From positions 248,001-312,000 of the forward strand of contig NZ_JAELVR010000003.1 of assembly GCF_016428585.1 (NCBI RefSeq): a DNA stretch of 64,000 bases, in the 5' to 3' direction. This stretch comes from Sedimentitalea arenosa. Lineage in GTDB: Bacteria; Pseudomonadota; Alphaproteobacteria; Rhodobacterales; Rhodobacteraceae. The position numbers and the translations under genes were made by a program. Shown here piece after piece: positions 17,149-24,741 of this stretch. The notes below the pieces were generated by a model, which saw only the letters and a list, made by a program, of their open reading frames with translations, had not been told where the DNA came from and did no database searches. Position 1 is the stretch's first letter, and every line of letters starts with the position of its first letter.

Positions 17149-19019
17149 GCACGGATCTGTGCATCATGCCGCCGCGCGCTCCGATGGAGATGCCGGCGCA
17201 GGATTTTCAGGCCGAGTTTCGCGACCGCGACGCCCCGGGTGCTGCGCCTGTGCGCGGCGTCTGGCTCTGGCGTCTGTTGGCGTTCGGACCGGCGCTGGTG
17301 GCGACCCTCGGCCTCACCTGGGTGATCCTCGGTTGGTTCTCGGACCAGGGCATCAACATAGTCGAAGGCATTCTGCTGACGCTCATCGCCTTCAATTTCT
17401 TCTGGATTGCTTTCACGGTCAGCACGGTCCTGCTCGGGCTGGTATCTCTGGGCCGGCGGCAGCGGCGCAACCGCCCGGTGCGGATCGAACCGCTCAAGGT
17501 CGCGCTGTTGATGCCGATTTACAACGAGGAGCCCTGGTATGTCCTCGGCAATGCGCGCTCGATGCTCGAGGAATTACGCGCGCGCGGCGGAATTCATAGC
17601 TATGACATGTTCATCCTGAGTGACACGCAGGACGACGACATCGCCGCGAAAGAGCGCGACAGCGTGCGCACCCTGCAGGCGTCCCTGTCGCCGGGGCTGA
17701 CGCTCTACTACCGACGCCGGCCGCGGAACACCGACCGCAAGGTCGGCAACATCGCCGAATGGGTTTCGGGCTGGGGCGCGGCCTATCCCGCCATGCTGGT
17801 GCTGGACGCCGACAGTCTGATGACCGGCCGCGCCATCATCCGCCTGACCGACGCTTTGGCGCGTGACCCGGGGGCTGGCCTGATCCAGAGCTTTCCGCAC
17901 CTGATCGGCGCGCAAACCATGTTCGCCCGGATGCAGCAATTCGCCAACGGGGTCTACGGAGAGGCCCTGGCCGAAGGCGTGTCGCGTTGGTGCGGGCAGG
18001 AGGGCAACTACTGGGGCCACAACGCGATCATCCGCACCGCCGCATTTGCGTCCTGTGCCGGGTTGCCGCACCTGCGCACGACCGGCGGGCGCGAACAACT
18101 GATCATGAGCCATGATTTCGTCGAGGCCGGGCTGCTGCGCCGCGCCGGATGGGGCGTGCGCTTCCTGCCGCGGATTCGTGGCAGCTATGAGGAAACGCCG
18201 CAGACGCTGATCGATCACATCCTGCGCGACAGGCGCTGGTGCCAGGGCAATCTGCAGCACCTGAAATTGCTGCGCTCGCGCGGGTTCCGCTCGATCTCGC
18301 GGTTCCACATGTTCCATGGCGCGGTCGGTTACCTGATGTCGCCGATCTGGTTCGCCCTGCTGGTGATGTGGGCGCTGATCGGCGTGGGCGAGGACGCAAG
18401 CGTGCTGACGTATTTCAACGCGTCGAACCCGCTGATACCGACCTGGCCCGAGGTGTCTGACTCGCGCCATGTGTTGATCATCGTGCTGATGTACGCGATG
18501 CTTCTTGCGCCCAAGCTGATGGCGATCCTCGCCATCCCGCTGACCGGTGCGCGGTTCGGCGAATTCGGCGGCGGCTGGCGCTTCGCGTTGTCCTTCCTGT
18601 CCGAAGTGCTGTTGGCGGTATTGTATGCGCCGATCCTGATGGTGCAGCAGATGGTGGCGGTGTTCCGGGTGATGTTCGGCCTGCAGAAGGGCTGGACTCC
18701 CCAGGCGCGCGCGGGTGGACACTATGGTGTCGCCACGCTGATAAAGTGCCACGCGATCGAGACGATCAGCGGCACGGCGCTCACCGCGGGCATTCTTGCC
18801 GGTCTCGTGTCGCCCTGGCTTTTGCCCATCGCGATCAGCCTGCTCTTCGCCGTGCCGCTCTCGGCGCTCAGCGGGATGGCGATGCCACGCCATGCGCAGG
18901 GTTGGATGGGCACGCGCGAGACCTATCGCGAGCCGCTCATTACACAGGCGGCACGGCATTACCGCGCACAGCTGAAATCGGCGCTTGAACCGGAAATGGT
19001 GCGCGCGCCGGCGGAGTGA
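17145..19019 (+). CDS. opgH: Glucan biosynthesis glucosyltransferase OpgH (MdoH)
   Basis: A 624-residue inner-membrane GT2 enzyme that makes and exports beta-1,2-glucan from UDP-glucose. Two helices (about 42-62 and 75-100) precede the glycosyltransferase domain, which starts near residue 118 (KVALLMPIYNEEP). The catalytic set is visible: Asp160, DAD at 221-223, SHDFVEAG (Asp324) and RDRRWCQGN (361-369). Several C-terminal helices complete the channel. It is shorter than the E. coli protein, mainly at the N-terminus. ATG 17145 overlaps the opgG stop (ATGA). It converges on the esterase gene with only 3 bp between stops. Confidence 0.96.
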   Translation: MSTDLCIMPPRAPMEMPAQDFQAEFRDRDAPGAAPVRGVWLWRLLAFGPALVATLGLTWVILGWFSDQGINIVEGILLTLIAFNFFWIAFTVSTVLLGLVSLGRRQRRNRPVRIEPLKVALLMPIYNEEPWYVLGNARSMLEELRARGGIHSYDMFILSDTQDDDIAAKERDSVRTLQASLSPGLTLYYRRRPRNTDRKVGNIAEWVSGWGAAYPAMLVLDADSLMTGRAIIRLTDALARDPGAGLIQSFPHLIGAQTMFARMQQFANGVYGEALAEGVSRWCGQEGNYWGHNAIIRTAAFASCAGLPHLRTTGGREQLIMSHDFVEAGLLRRAGWGVRFLPRIRGSYEETPQTLIDHILRDRRWCQGNLQHLKLLRSRGFRSISRFHMFHGAVGYLMSPIWFALLVMWALIGVGEDASVLTYFNASNPLIPTWPEVSDSRHVLIIVLMYAMLLAPKLMAILAIPLTGARFGEFGGGWRFALSFLSEVLLAVLYAPILMVQQMVAVFRVMFGLQKGWTPQARAGGHYGVATLIKCHAIETISGTALTAGILAGLVSPWLLPIAISLLFAVPLSALSGMAMPRHAQGWMGTRETYREPLITQAARHYRAQLKSALEPEMVRAPAE

Positions 19020-19022
19020 GAC

Positions 19023-19856
19023 TTACCGTGCCGTGATCTCTTCGAACCAGTCGAGGGCCATGTCGGCCCAGCCGTCCGGTATGCGATGCCCGCCAGGAAA
19101 CAGGGCGAATTCCAGTGCACTGTCCGCCGCGCAGCCGGACCAGGCACGCCTCAGGAACGGGCCGGTTTCAGAATAGCCGCTGGGTTTTTCGTCAGGGCAG
19201 CGATTGGCCGCGCGCCAGATCTCCAGACCGGCGAAGATATCGCCCTGCTGGAACCGCTTGTTTCCGAGATACCGACCCTCAATCGGCACGGTCGTGTCCG
19301 ACCATCCGTGGGTATGAAACAGCCGCACCGGCCCCGTGCAGTCGGTCGGGTGCGGGCGCCAAAAGCCCCCGGCCACGGGCGCATAGGCGGTGAAGGCGTC
19401 AGGAGACTGGCAGGCAATGTAGTTGACCATGAAGCCGCCGCCTGAGAACCCCGCCAACAACACCCGCGCGCGATCAAGGCCAAAGCGATCCGCCGCATCC
19501 GTTACGGCGTTCTCGAGGAACCCTGCTTCGTTACGCCCCTCCCAGCCGGGGTAGAAATTCCAGCCGCGCCCCGCGCCGTCTCCGATAATGCGCGACCCGC
19601 TGGGCGCGAGCACCGCGTACCCGCGCGCGAGGATCGGCTCCACCAGGGCGCGGTTGTTGCTCACGTTGCGCCCGTTGCTGTTCCAGCCGTGCAGGAAGAC
19701 GACAACGGGGATCGCGTCGGTCGGCTCGGGCGGCAGGATGACATGATATTCGCCGCCCGCAACCGAACAGGCGGCCTCGGGCTCGGGCCCGCAGCGCGCC
19801 TGCGCCATCGTCGCAACGGCCGTCAGGGCGAGCGCGACCGCCGTCTTCGCGATCAT
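19023..19856 (-). CDS. Secreted esterase, polyhydroxybutyrate-depolymerase/LpqC-like
   Basis: A 277-residue alpha/beta hydrolase with a signal peptide (1-20). The oxyanion HGW (56-58), nucleophile elbow GFSGGG with Ser138 and a C-terminal His in FPGGHRIPDGW give a complete hydrolase set. The pattern HGWNSNGRN...YPGWEGRNEAGFLENAVTDAA is typical of LpqC/PHB-depolymerase-type feruloyl and polyester esterases. Several Cys residues suggest disulfides in the periplasm. Its start overlaps the rhodanese stop (19853-19856, ATGA), so they are co-transcribed. The substrate is unknown. Confidence 0.85.
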   Translation of the reverse strand: MIAKTAVALALTAVATMAQARCGPEPEAACSVAGGEYHVILPPEPTDAIPVVVFLHGWNSNGRNVSNNRALVEPILARGYAVLAPSGSRIIGDGAGRGWNFYPGWEGRNEAGFLENAVTDAADRFGLDRARVLLAGFSGGGFMVNYIACQSPDAFTAYAPVAGGFWRPHPTDCTGPVRLFHTHGWSDTTVPIEGRYLGNKRFQQGDIFAGLEIWRAANRCPDEKPSGYSETGPFLRRAWSGCAADSALEFALFPGGHRIPDGWADMALDWFEEITAR

Positions 19857-20356
19857 TCAGCCGTTTCCGAATAGGGCGTGACGGGCAAATCCTTCGCCAG
19901 CCAGCCCGGTCCCGCGGCAGAGCCGAGCATCCCTGCGGGCACGTCGAGAATGTTGTTGAACCCGGCTTCGGTCAGCAAGGTGCTCAGCCGTGCGGAACGC
20001 ACGCCGCGCGCGCAGATGAGCGCGATGGGCCGCGACCTGTCCGCACCGAGCGCGGCCGTCAATGCCTCGGGAAAGTCATCGCGCCGCATGTCGATGGGTC
20101 GGGCGTGTTCGGGTATCCCCGTGTCGCGCCATTCTTCAGGCTGGCGAATATCGACCAGAAGGATTGTGCCCTCGGCGGCCTGCCGGTGGGCGGCTTCGAC
20201 GCTGAGATGGCCGCCGTCATAAACCGGCCGGGTCAGCAATCGATAGCCGGTCACGGCGGCAAACGTCGCGGCGGCTCCGGCCAGCACGAGGACGGCACGC
20301 CGCGACGGCGCGACCGTCCCCTTGCCCTGTGTGTCGGTCGTGGTCTTCGAGTTCAT
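19853..20356 (-). CDS. Membrane-anchored rhodanese-domain protein
   Basis: A 167-residue protein. A hydrophobic segment (about 20-42, preceded by SRR) anchors or exports it, placing the rhodanese domain (about 52-160) in the periplasm. The active loop is CARGVRS with Cys115, and DIRQPEEW is the typical substrate-domain start. Rhodaneses move sulfane sulfur; here the local loop allows a sulfurtransferase but the acceptor is unknown. It is the first gene of a two-gene minus-strand operon with the esterase and is divergent from the Mrp operon. Confidence 0.85.
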   Translation of the reverse strand: MNSKTTTDTQGKGTVAPSRRAVLVLAGAAATFAAVTGYRLLTRPVYDGGHLSVEAAHRQAAEGTILLVDIRQPEEWRDTGIPEHARPIDMRRDDFPEALTAALGADRSRPIALICARGVRSARLSTLLTEAGFNNILDVPAGMLGSAAGPGWLAKDLPVTPYSETAE

Positions 20357-20644
20357 GCCAGCGTTTTAACACGAACCGGGCCGTTTGACGTGACCCACCA
20401 AAGCCAGCGCGATCAAGATCGCGTCAGCGGGCATGTTGCGGCTATGGCTGCGCCCGAGGATGAAAGATCGCAAAGATTATTGCGTTCCCAGCCCCATCGG
20501 GGCAGGGTCCGCGCCAGATGGGCCTTTCGGGGCTTGGGTGTGTTCAAAATTGAAAACCTTGTTAGTATTCTACGAATCGCGAAGCAGATAACGACCGTTG
20601 GCAGCTCTCATCCGGGCGCATGACGGCAGGGACGAGGACAACCT
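20357..20644. promoter_or_regulatory. Divergent control region between rhodanese gene and Mrp operon
   Basis: A 288-bp gap without a convincing gene. It holds the palindrome CGCGATC-AA-GATCGCG (20408-20423), a GCCCC-ATC-GGGGC hairpin near 20490, and an AT-richer stretch (about 20541-20570) with TTCAA-AA-TTGAA, a likely promoter zone for the Mrp operon. The ribosome site GACGAGGAC precedes the TTG start at 20645. Confidence 0.4.
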
Positions 20645-21127
20645 TTGCGCAGTTTGGGAACGGGAGCTGTACTGGCAGCGCTCTGGCTGCTGATGTCGGG
20701 GCTCTACAAGCCGTTGGTCCTGGGCTTGGGCGCGGCCTCGGTGCTGCTGGTGGTCTACGTCCTGTACCGGATGGACGAGGTCGATGGCGATCGGGTTCAT
20801 ATCGAGATCAGACCGCTGGCGGCGCTCGCCTATTTCGGCTGGCTCCTGGTCGAGATCGCCAAGTCGAACTGGGCCGTGACAAAGGTTGTCCTGTCGCCCA
20901 GCATGCCGATCGGGCAGCACATGTTTTCGGTGCCCTACAACCAACGCACCGATCTGGGGCAGGTGATCTATGCGAACTCGATCACGCTGACTCCGGGTAC
21001 GCTCACGGTTGAAACGGATGTCGGGTTCTTTCTCGTACACGCACTGTCCTATGCGCCCGAGGACATGGGCGCGCTTGCGGACATGGATGCGCGGGTCGCG
21101 GCCATCGAAAAGTCGGAGGCCGCCTGA
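20645..21127 (+). CDS. mnhE: Mrp/Mnh cation antiporter subunit E
   Basis: A 160-residue MrpE-family protein, the first gene of the antiporter operon. It starts with TTG at 20645 after a good ribosome site (GAGGACAACC); no ATG fits the conserved N-terminus. Two or three membrane helices lie in the first 75 residues, then comes the conserved cytosolic part with SNWAVTKVVLSP and YANSITLTPGTLTVE. MrpE is an assembly or stability subunit of multisubunit Na+(K+)/H+ antiporters. Its stop overlaps mnhF (TGATG). Confidence 0.95.
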   Translation: MRSLGTGAVLAALWLLMSGLYKPLVLGLGAASVLLVVYVLYRMDEVDGDRVHIEIRPLAALAYFGWLLVEIAKSNWAVTKVVLSPSMPIGQHMFSVPYNQRTDLGQVIYANSITLTPGTLTVETDVGFFLVHALSYAPEDMGALADMDARVAAIEKSEAA

Positions 21128-21414
21128 TGTTCATCGTCGCAACCATCGCGCTCTTCATCGCGATGATCCTGGTGCTGATCCGCCTGTTCGCGGGGCCGAC
21201 GCTTTATGACCGCGTCATGGCACTCAACATGTTCGGGACGCAGACCGTGCTGTTCATCGGCCTTCTCGGCTTCCTGACCGGGCGGCCGGATTTCCTCGAC
21301 ATCGCGCTGCTGTACGCGCTGATCAATTTCGTGGGGACGATCGCCATCCTCAAGTTCTTCCGCTATCGCGCGATCGGCGACGTGCGCCGCGACATCACCG
21401 AGGCTGACGGATGA
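21127..21414 (+). CDS. mnhF: Mrp/Mnh cation antiporter subunit F
   Basis: A 95-residue three-helix membrane protein of the MrpF family. The motif RLFAGPTLYDRVMALNMFGT and DIALLYALINFVGTIAILKFF are diagnostic. MrpF packs against MrpG at the antiporter end of the complex and is thought to line a Na+ path. It is coupled by overlap to mnhE (1 bp) and mnhG (ATGA at 21411-21414). Confidence 0.95.
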   Translation: MFIVATIALFIAMILVLIRLFAGPTLYDRVMALNMFGTQTVLFIGLLGFLTGRPDFLDIALLYALINFVGTIAILKFFRYRAIGDVRRDITEADG

Positions 21415-21782
21415 GCGGTATGGAACTCGTGGTCGAAACCCTCAGCTGGGTCTTCATCCTGTCGGGATCGTTCTTCTCGATCGTCGGCGCGGTGGGTATC
21501 CTGCGCTTTCCGGATTTCTGGTCACGTCTGCACGCGGCGTCGATCAGCGACAGCGCCGGCGTCATCCTGCTGCTGCTCGGCATGGCGATGCAGGCAGGGT
21601 GGACCCTGATTACCGTCAAGCTGTTCATCATCCTCGCCTTTCTTTTCATCACCGGGCCGACCTCGACACACGCAGTGGCGAACGCGGCGCTGGTTTCCGG
21701 GCTGAAGCCGCGCTCGGCCGTCAAGTCCGGCACCAAGGGCAAGTCCGAAGACAAGACAGACGACAAGGCGGACACGGCATAG
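21411..21782 (+). CDS. mnhG: Mrp/Mnh cation antiporter subunit G
   Basis: A 123-residue MrpG-family protein with three helices and the segments GSFFSIVGAVGILRFPDFWSRLHAAS and FLFITGPTSTHAVANAAL typical of the family. A Lys/Asp-rich cytosolic tail (about 100-123) follows, longer than in most MrpG proteins. The stop codon TAG at 21780-21782 overlaps the apparent ATA start of the next gene. Confidence 0.95.
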   Translation: MSGMELVVETLSWVFILSGSFFSIVGAVGILRFPDFWSRLHAASISDSAGVILLLLGMAMQAGWTLITVKLFIILAFLFITGPTSTHAVANAALVSGLKPRSAVKSGTKGKSEDKTDDKADTA

Positions 21783-22330
21783 AACTCTTTATCGATATCG
21801 TCCTCTTCACGATGCTGGTGATGACCGCGCTGGCCGTCGTACGCACGCAGAGCCTGTTCGCGACGGCCATGCTGTCGGGCGTGTTCAGCCTGTTGTCGGC
21901 GCTGCTGCTGGTCACGTTGGACGCGGTCGACGTGGCCTTCACCGAGGCGGCCGTGGGCGCCGGCATCTCGACCGTGCTGATGTTGGGTACGTTGGCCCTG
22001 ACCTCGCGTTTCGAGCGTCCCTCGACCCATTCCCCGGCGATCCCGCTTTTCGTCGTCTTCGTCACAGGCGCGACGCTGGTCTATGGCACGCTCGACATGC
22101 CGAGCCTCGGCGACCCGAATGCACCGGCGCATACCCATGTCGCACCCGACTACATCCAGCGCAGCCCGCACGAAATCGGCGTTCCGAACATGGTCACCGC
22201 CGTTTTGGCCAGCTACCGGGGTTATGACACGCTGGGCGAAACGGCCGTGGTCTTCACCGCAGCCGTCGGCGTTCTGCTCCTGCTCAGCGGGTTGCGCCGG
22301 CGTCGTCGCAAGGAAAGGGAGGACACCTGA
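21779..22330 (+). CDS. MbhD-MbhE-like fusion (DUF4040), MrpA C-terminal-type subunit, apparent ATA start
   Basis: A 183-residue membrane protein if read from ATA at 21779. The conserved MbhD/DUF4040 part begins ELFIDIVLFTMLVMTALAVVR and contains EAAVGAGISTVLMLGTLAL; the C-terminal third has SYRGYDTLGETAVVFTAAVG, matching MbhE and the extreme C-terminus of MrpA. Thus it supplies as a separate protein what MrpA carries as its tail. No ATG, GTG or TTG lies at the expected N-terminus: ATA sits exactly there, after AAGGCGG with 7-bp spacing, overlapping the mnhG stop as ATAG. The first in-frame ATG (21812) would cut into helix 1 and has no ribosome site. Confidence 0.85.
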   Translation: MELFIDIVLFTMLVMTALAVVRTQSLFATAMLSGVFSLLSALLLVTLDAVDVAFTEAAVGAGISTVLMLGTLALTSRFERPSTHSPAIPLFVVFVTGATLVYGTLDMPSLGDPNAPAHTHVAPDYIQRSPHEIGVPNMVTAVLASYRGYDTLGETAVVFTAAVGVLLLLSGLRRRRRKEREDT

Positions 22331-22770
22331 TGCGCCATCACCTGATCCTGCGAGTCATTACCAAGCTTCTGATCGGTTCGATCATGATCTTCGCGCTTTA
22401 CGTGCAGTTTCATGGGGATTACTCCCCCGGTGGCGGCTTCCAGGCCGGGGTGATCATGGCGGTCGGCTTCATCATCTATGGCGTGGTCTTCAGCCTCGAT
22501 GAGGCGCAGAAGGTTCTTCCGCCCTGGCTCGTGCACAAGCTTTCGGCGCTCGGGGTGCTGCTCTATGCAGGCACCGGGCTGGTCAGCATGTTCCTCGGTT
22601 ACGAGTTCCTCAACTACAGTGCGATGACTCCTGATCATCCCGAGCACGGGCAGCACTACGGAATCCTGCTGGTCGAGTTGGGTGTCGGTATCACCGTGAC
22701 CGGGGTCATGGTCACGATCTACTACGCCTTCACATCGCGGACGCCGATCATGGACGACGAGGCTTGGTAG
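22330..22770 (+). CDS. mnhB: Mrp/Mnh cation antiporter subunit B
   Basis: A 146-residue MrpB-family protein with four predicted helices. GDYSPGGGFQAGVIMAVGFIIYGV is the family signature, and ELGVGITVTGVMVTIYYAF is the last helix. It overlaps the preceding gene by 1 bp. In Mrp complexes this subunit connects the MrpA C-terminal portion to MrpC. Confidence 0.95.
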   Translation: MRHHLILRVITKLLIGSIMIFALYVQFHGDYSPGGGFQAGVIMAVGFIIYGVVFSLDEAQKVLPPWLVHKLSALGVLLYAGTGLVSMFLGYEFLNYSAMTPDHPEHGQHYGILLVELGVGITVTGVMVTIYYAFTSRTPIMDDEAW

Positions 22771-22772
22771 GG

Positions 22773-23210
22773 ATGCAGAATTTCGACTGGGCCTTCGTTC
22801 TCGGCCACATGAATTATTGGCTGTTCATCGTGCTCATGATGACCGGCTTCTACATCGTCGTGGCCAAGGGCAACCTGGTCAAGAAGATCGTGGGGCTGAA
22901 TATCTTCCAGGTGTCGGTCTTCATGTTTTATATCTCGGTGGGCAAGATCGAGGGCGGCACCGCGCCGATCTTTCCGATCGACATGAACATCGACCCGACG
23001 GTCGCCTATTCCAACCCGCTGCCACACGTGTTGATCCTGACGGCGATCGTCGTCGGCGTCGCGACGACCTCGCTCGGGCTCGCACTGATCGTGCGCATCC
23101 GTGAGGAATACGGCACCATCGAGGAAGACGAGCTTCTGAAAATCGAGAAGGAACTGGCATTGCAGGATCTGCGCGCCCATAGCGAAGTCAAGGCCGAGCG
23201 CGTCGGATGA
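22773..23210 (+). CDS. mnhC: Mrp/Mnh cation antiporter subunit C (NuoK-like)
   Basis: A 145-residue NuoK/MrpC homolog with three helices and a long acidic/basic cytosolic tail (about 105-145). NLVKKIVGLNIFQVSVFMFYIS and NPLPHVLILTAIVVGVATTSLGLAL match the family. ATG 22773 has GACGAGG 10 bp upstream; a TTG nine bases earlier is an alternative. It overlaps the next gene by ATGA. Confidence 0.94.
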   Translation: MQNFDWAFVLGHMNYWLFIVLMMTGFYIVVAKGNLVKKIVGLNIFQVSVFMFYISVGKIEGGTAPIFPIDMNIDPTVAYSNPLPHVLILTAIVVGVATTSLGLALIVRIREEYGTIEEDELLKIEKELALQDLRAHSEVKAERVG

Positions 23211-24733
23211 GCACGGAAACCGTCCCACACACGGCGATGACGCTGGTGGATCATCTGCCCGCTATCCAGGTGCTGTTGCCTTTCGTCATGGCGCCGCTTG
23301 TGGTCGTCGTCGGATCGCGCCGTCTGGCCTGGCCACTGACCTTCCTCGCGAGCGCGGCCGCGTTCGTGGTGTCGATCCTGCTTCTGATGCAGGTGATCGA
23401 CGGGTCGATCATTTCCTATCACATGGGCGGCTGGGCACCGCCCCTGGGGATCGAATACAGGGTCGATGCGGCCAATGCCTTCGTGCTGCTGCTGGTGACG
23501 GCGATGAGCACGCTGGTCCTGCTTTTCGCCCGGCGCAGCGTCGAGGACGAGGTCTCGGCCAAGCATCATGCGCTGTTCTATACCGCCTTCCTGCTGTGCC
23601 TGAGCGGCCTGCTGGGCGTGGCGATCACGGGGGATGCGTTCAACATCTTCGTGTTCCTCGAGATCTCGTCACTGGCGACCTACGTGCTGATCGCGCAGGG
23701 TTCGGAACGAGACAAGCGCGCGCTGACGGCGTCCTATGACTACCTGATGATGGGTACGATCGGCGCGACCTTCTTCGTGATCGGGATCGGGTTTCTCTAC
23801 ATGGCGACCGGCACGCTGAACCTCGCCGACATCGCCGGCCGGATCGAGGATCTGGGCGACAACCGCACGGTGCGCGCGGGCTTCGCGTTCATCGTCGTCG
23901 GGATCGGCCTGAAAGTCGCGATGTTCCCGCTGCACAGCTGGCTGCCCAACGCCTACACCTACGCCCCCTCGATGGTGACGGCGTTTCTCGCGGCAACGGC
24001 GACCAAGGTGGCGGTGTACGTTCTCCTGCGCTTCGTCTTCTCGGTGTTCGATCCGGATTTCCTGTTCGGGACCAACACGCTCGCCTTCATCATTCTGCCA
24101 CTGGCAGTGGTGGCGATGTTCTCGGCCAGTTTCGTCGCAATCTTCCAGAGTGATCTCAAGCGCATGCTGGCCTATTCCAGTATCGCGCAGATCGGCTACA
24201 TCCTGCTCGGCATCGCCTTCCTGTCCGAAACAGGGGTCACGGCGGCCATCGTGCACCTGTTCAACCACGGGATCACCAAGGCCGCACTGTTCATGGCGGT
24301 CGGGGCTTACGTGTTCAGTGCCAAGGGCACATTTTATGACACGCTGCAGGGGATGGGACGGCAGATGCCTTTGACCTCGGCAGCGGTGGTGGTCGGCGGG
24401 CTCAGCCTGATCGGGGTTCCGGGCACGGCCGGGTTCATCTCGAAATGGGTTCTGGTCGAGGCGGCGCTTGAAAAGGGCTGGTGGCCGGTCGCCCTGCTGA
24501 TCGTGCTGTCGAGCCTTCTGGCGGTGATCTATGTCTGGCGCGTTCTCGAAGTGCTCTACATGCAGCCGGCGTCCGAAAGCAGCACCGTGCGCGAAGCTCC
24601 GATGTCGATGGTGATCCCGATCTGGATCGGGGCGCTGGCCTGCATCTATTTCGGGCTTGATACCGATGTCACGCTGACCGCCGCGCGCACCGCTGCGCAG
24701 GGTCTTCTGGCCGGTTCGACCGGATTGCACTAG
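23207..24733 (+). CDS. mnhD: Proton-translocating antiporter subunit, MnhD-like (pump 1)
   Basis: A 508-residue NuoL/M/N-superfamily protein with about 14 helices. The two charges essential for ion movement are present: Glu152 in TM5 (FLEISSLATYV) and Lys236 in TM7 (GLKVAMFPLHSWLPNAY). SSIAQIGYILLG and FNHGITKAALF (TM8-TM10 region) are intact, so it is likely active. It is the closest of the three pump-like proteins here to canonical MrpD. It follows mnhC with a 4-bp overlap, and the next pump gene begins 8 bp after its stop. Confidence 0.93.
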   Translation: MSTETVPHTAMTLVDHLPAIQVLLPFVMAPLVVVVGSRRLAWPLTFLASAAAFVVSILLLMQVIDGSIISYHMGGWAPPLGIEYRVDAANAFVLLLVTAMSTLVLLFARRSVEDEVSAKHHALFYTAFLLCLSGLLGVAITGDAFNIFVFLEISSLATYVLIAQGSERDKRALTASYDYLMMGTIGATFFVIGIGFLYMATGTLNLADIAGRIEDLGDNRTVRAGFAFIVVGIGLKVAMFPLHSWLPNAYTYAPSMVTAFLAATATKVAVYVLLRFVFSVFDPDFLFGTNTLAFIILPLAVVAMFSASFVAIFQSDLKRMLAYSSIAQIGYILLGIAFLSETGVTAAIVHLFNHGITKAALFMAVGAYVFSAKGTFYDTLQGMGRQMPLTSAAVVVGGLSLIGVPGTAGFISKWVLVEAALEKGWWPVALLIVLSSLLAVIYVWRVLEVLYMQPASESSTVREAPMSMVIPIWIGALACIYFGLDTDVTLTAARTAAQGLLAGSTGLH

Positions 24734-24741
24734 GGGGCGGC

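Noticed and set aside
21599-21811. GTG at 21599 or ATG at 21812 as start of the MbhD-like subunit
   Set aside because: GTG 21599 would overlap mnhG by 180 bp and add a non-conserved Arg/His-rich segment; ATG 21812 removes part of the first helix and lacks a ribosome site.
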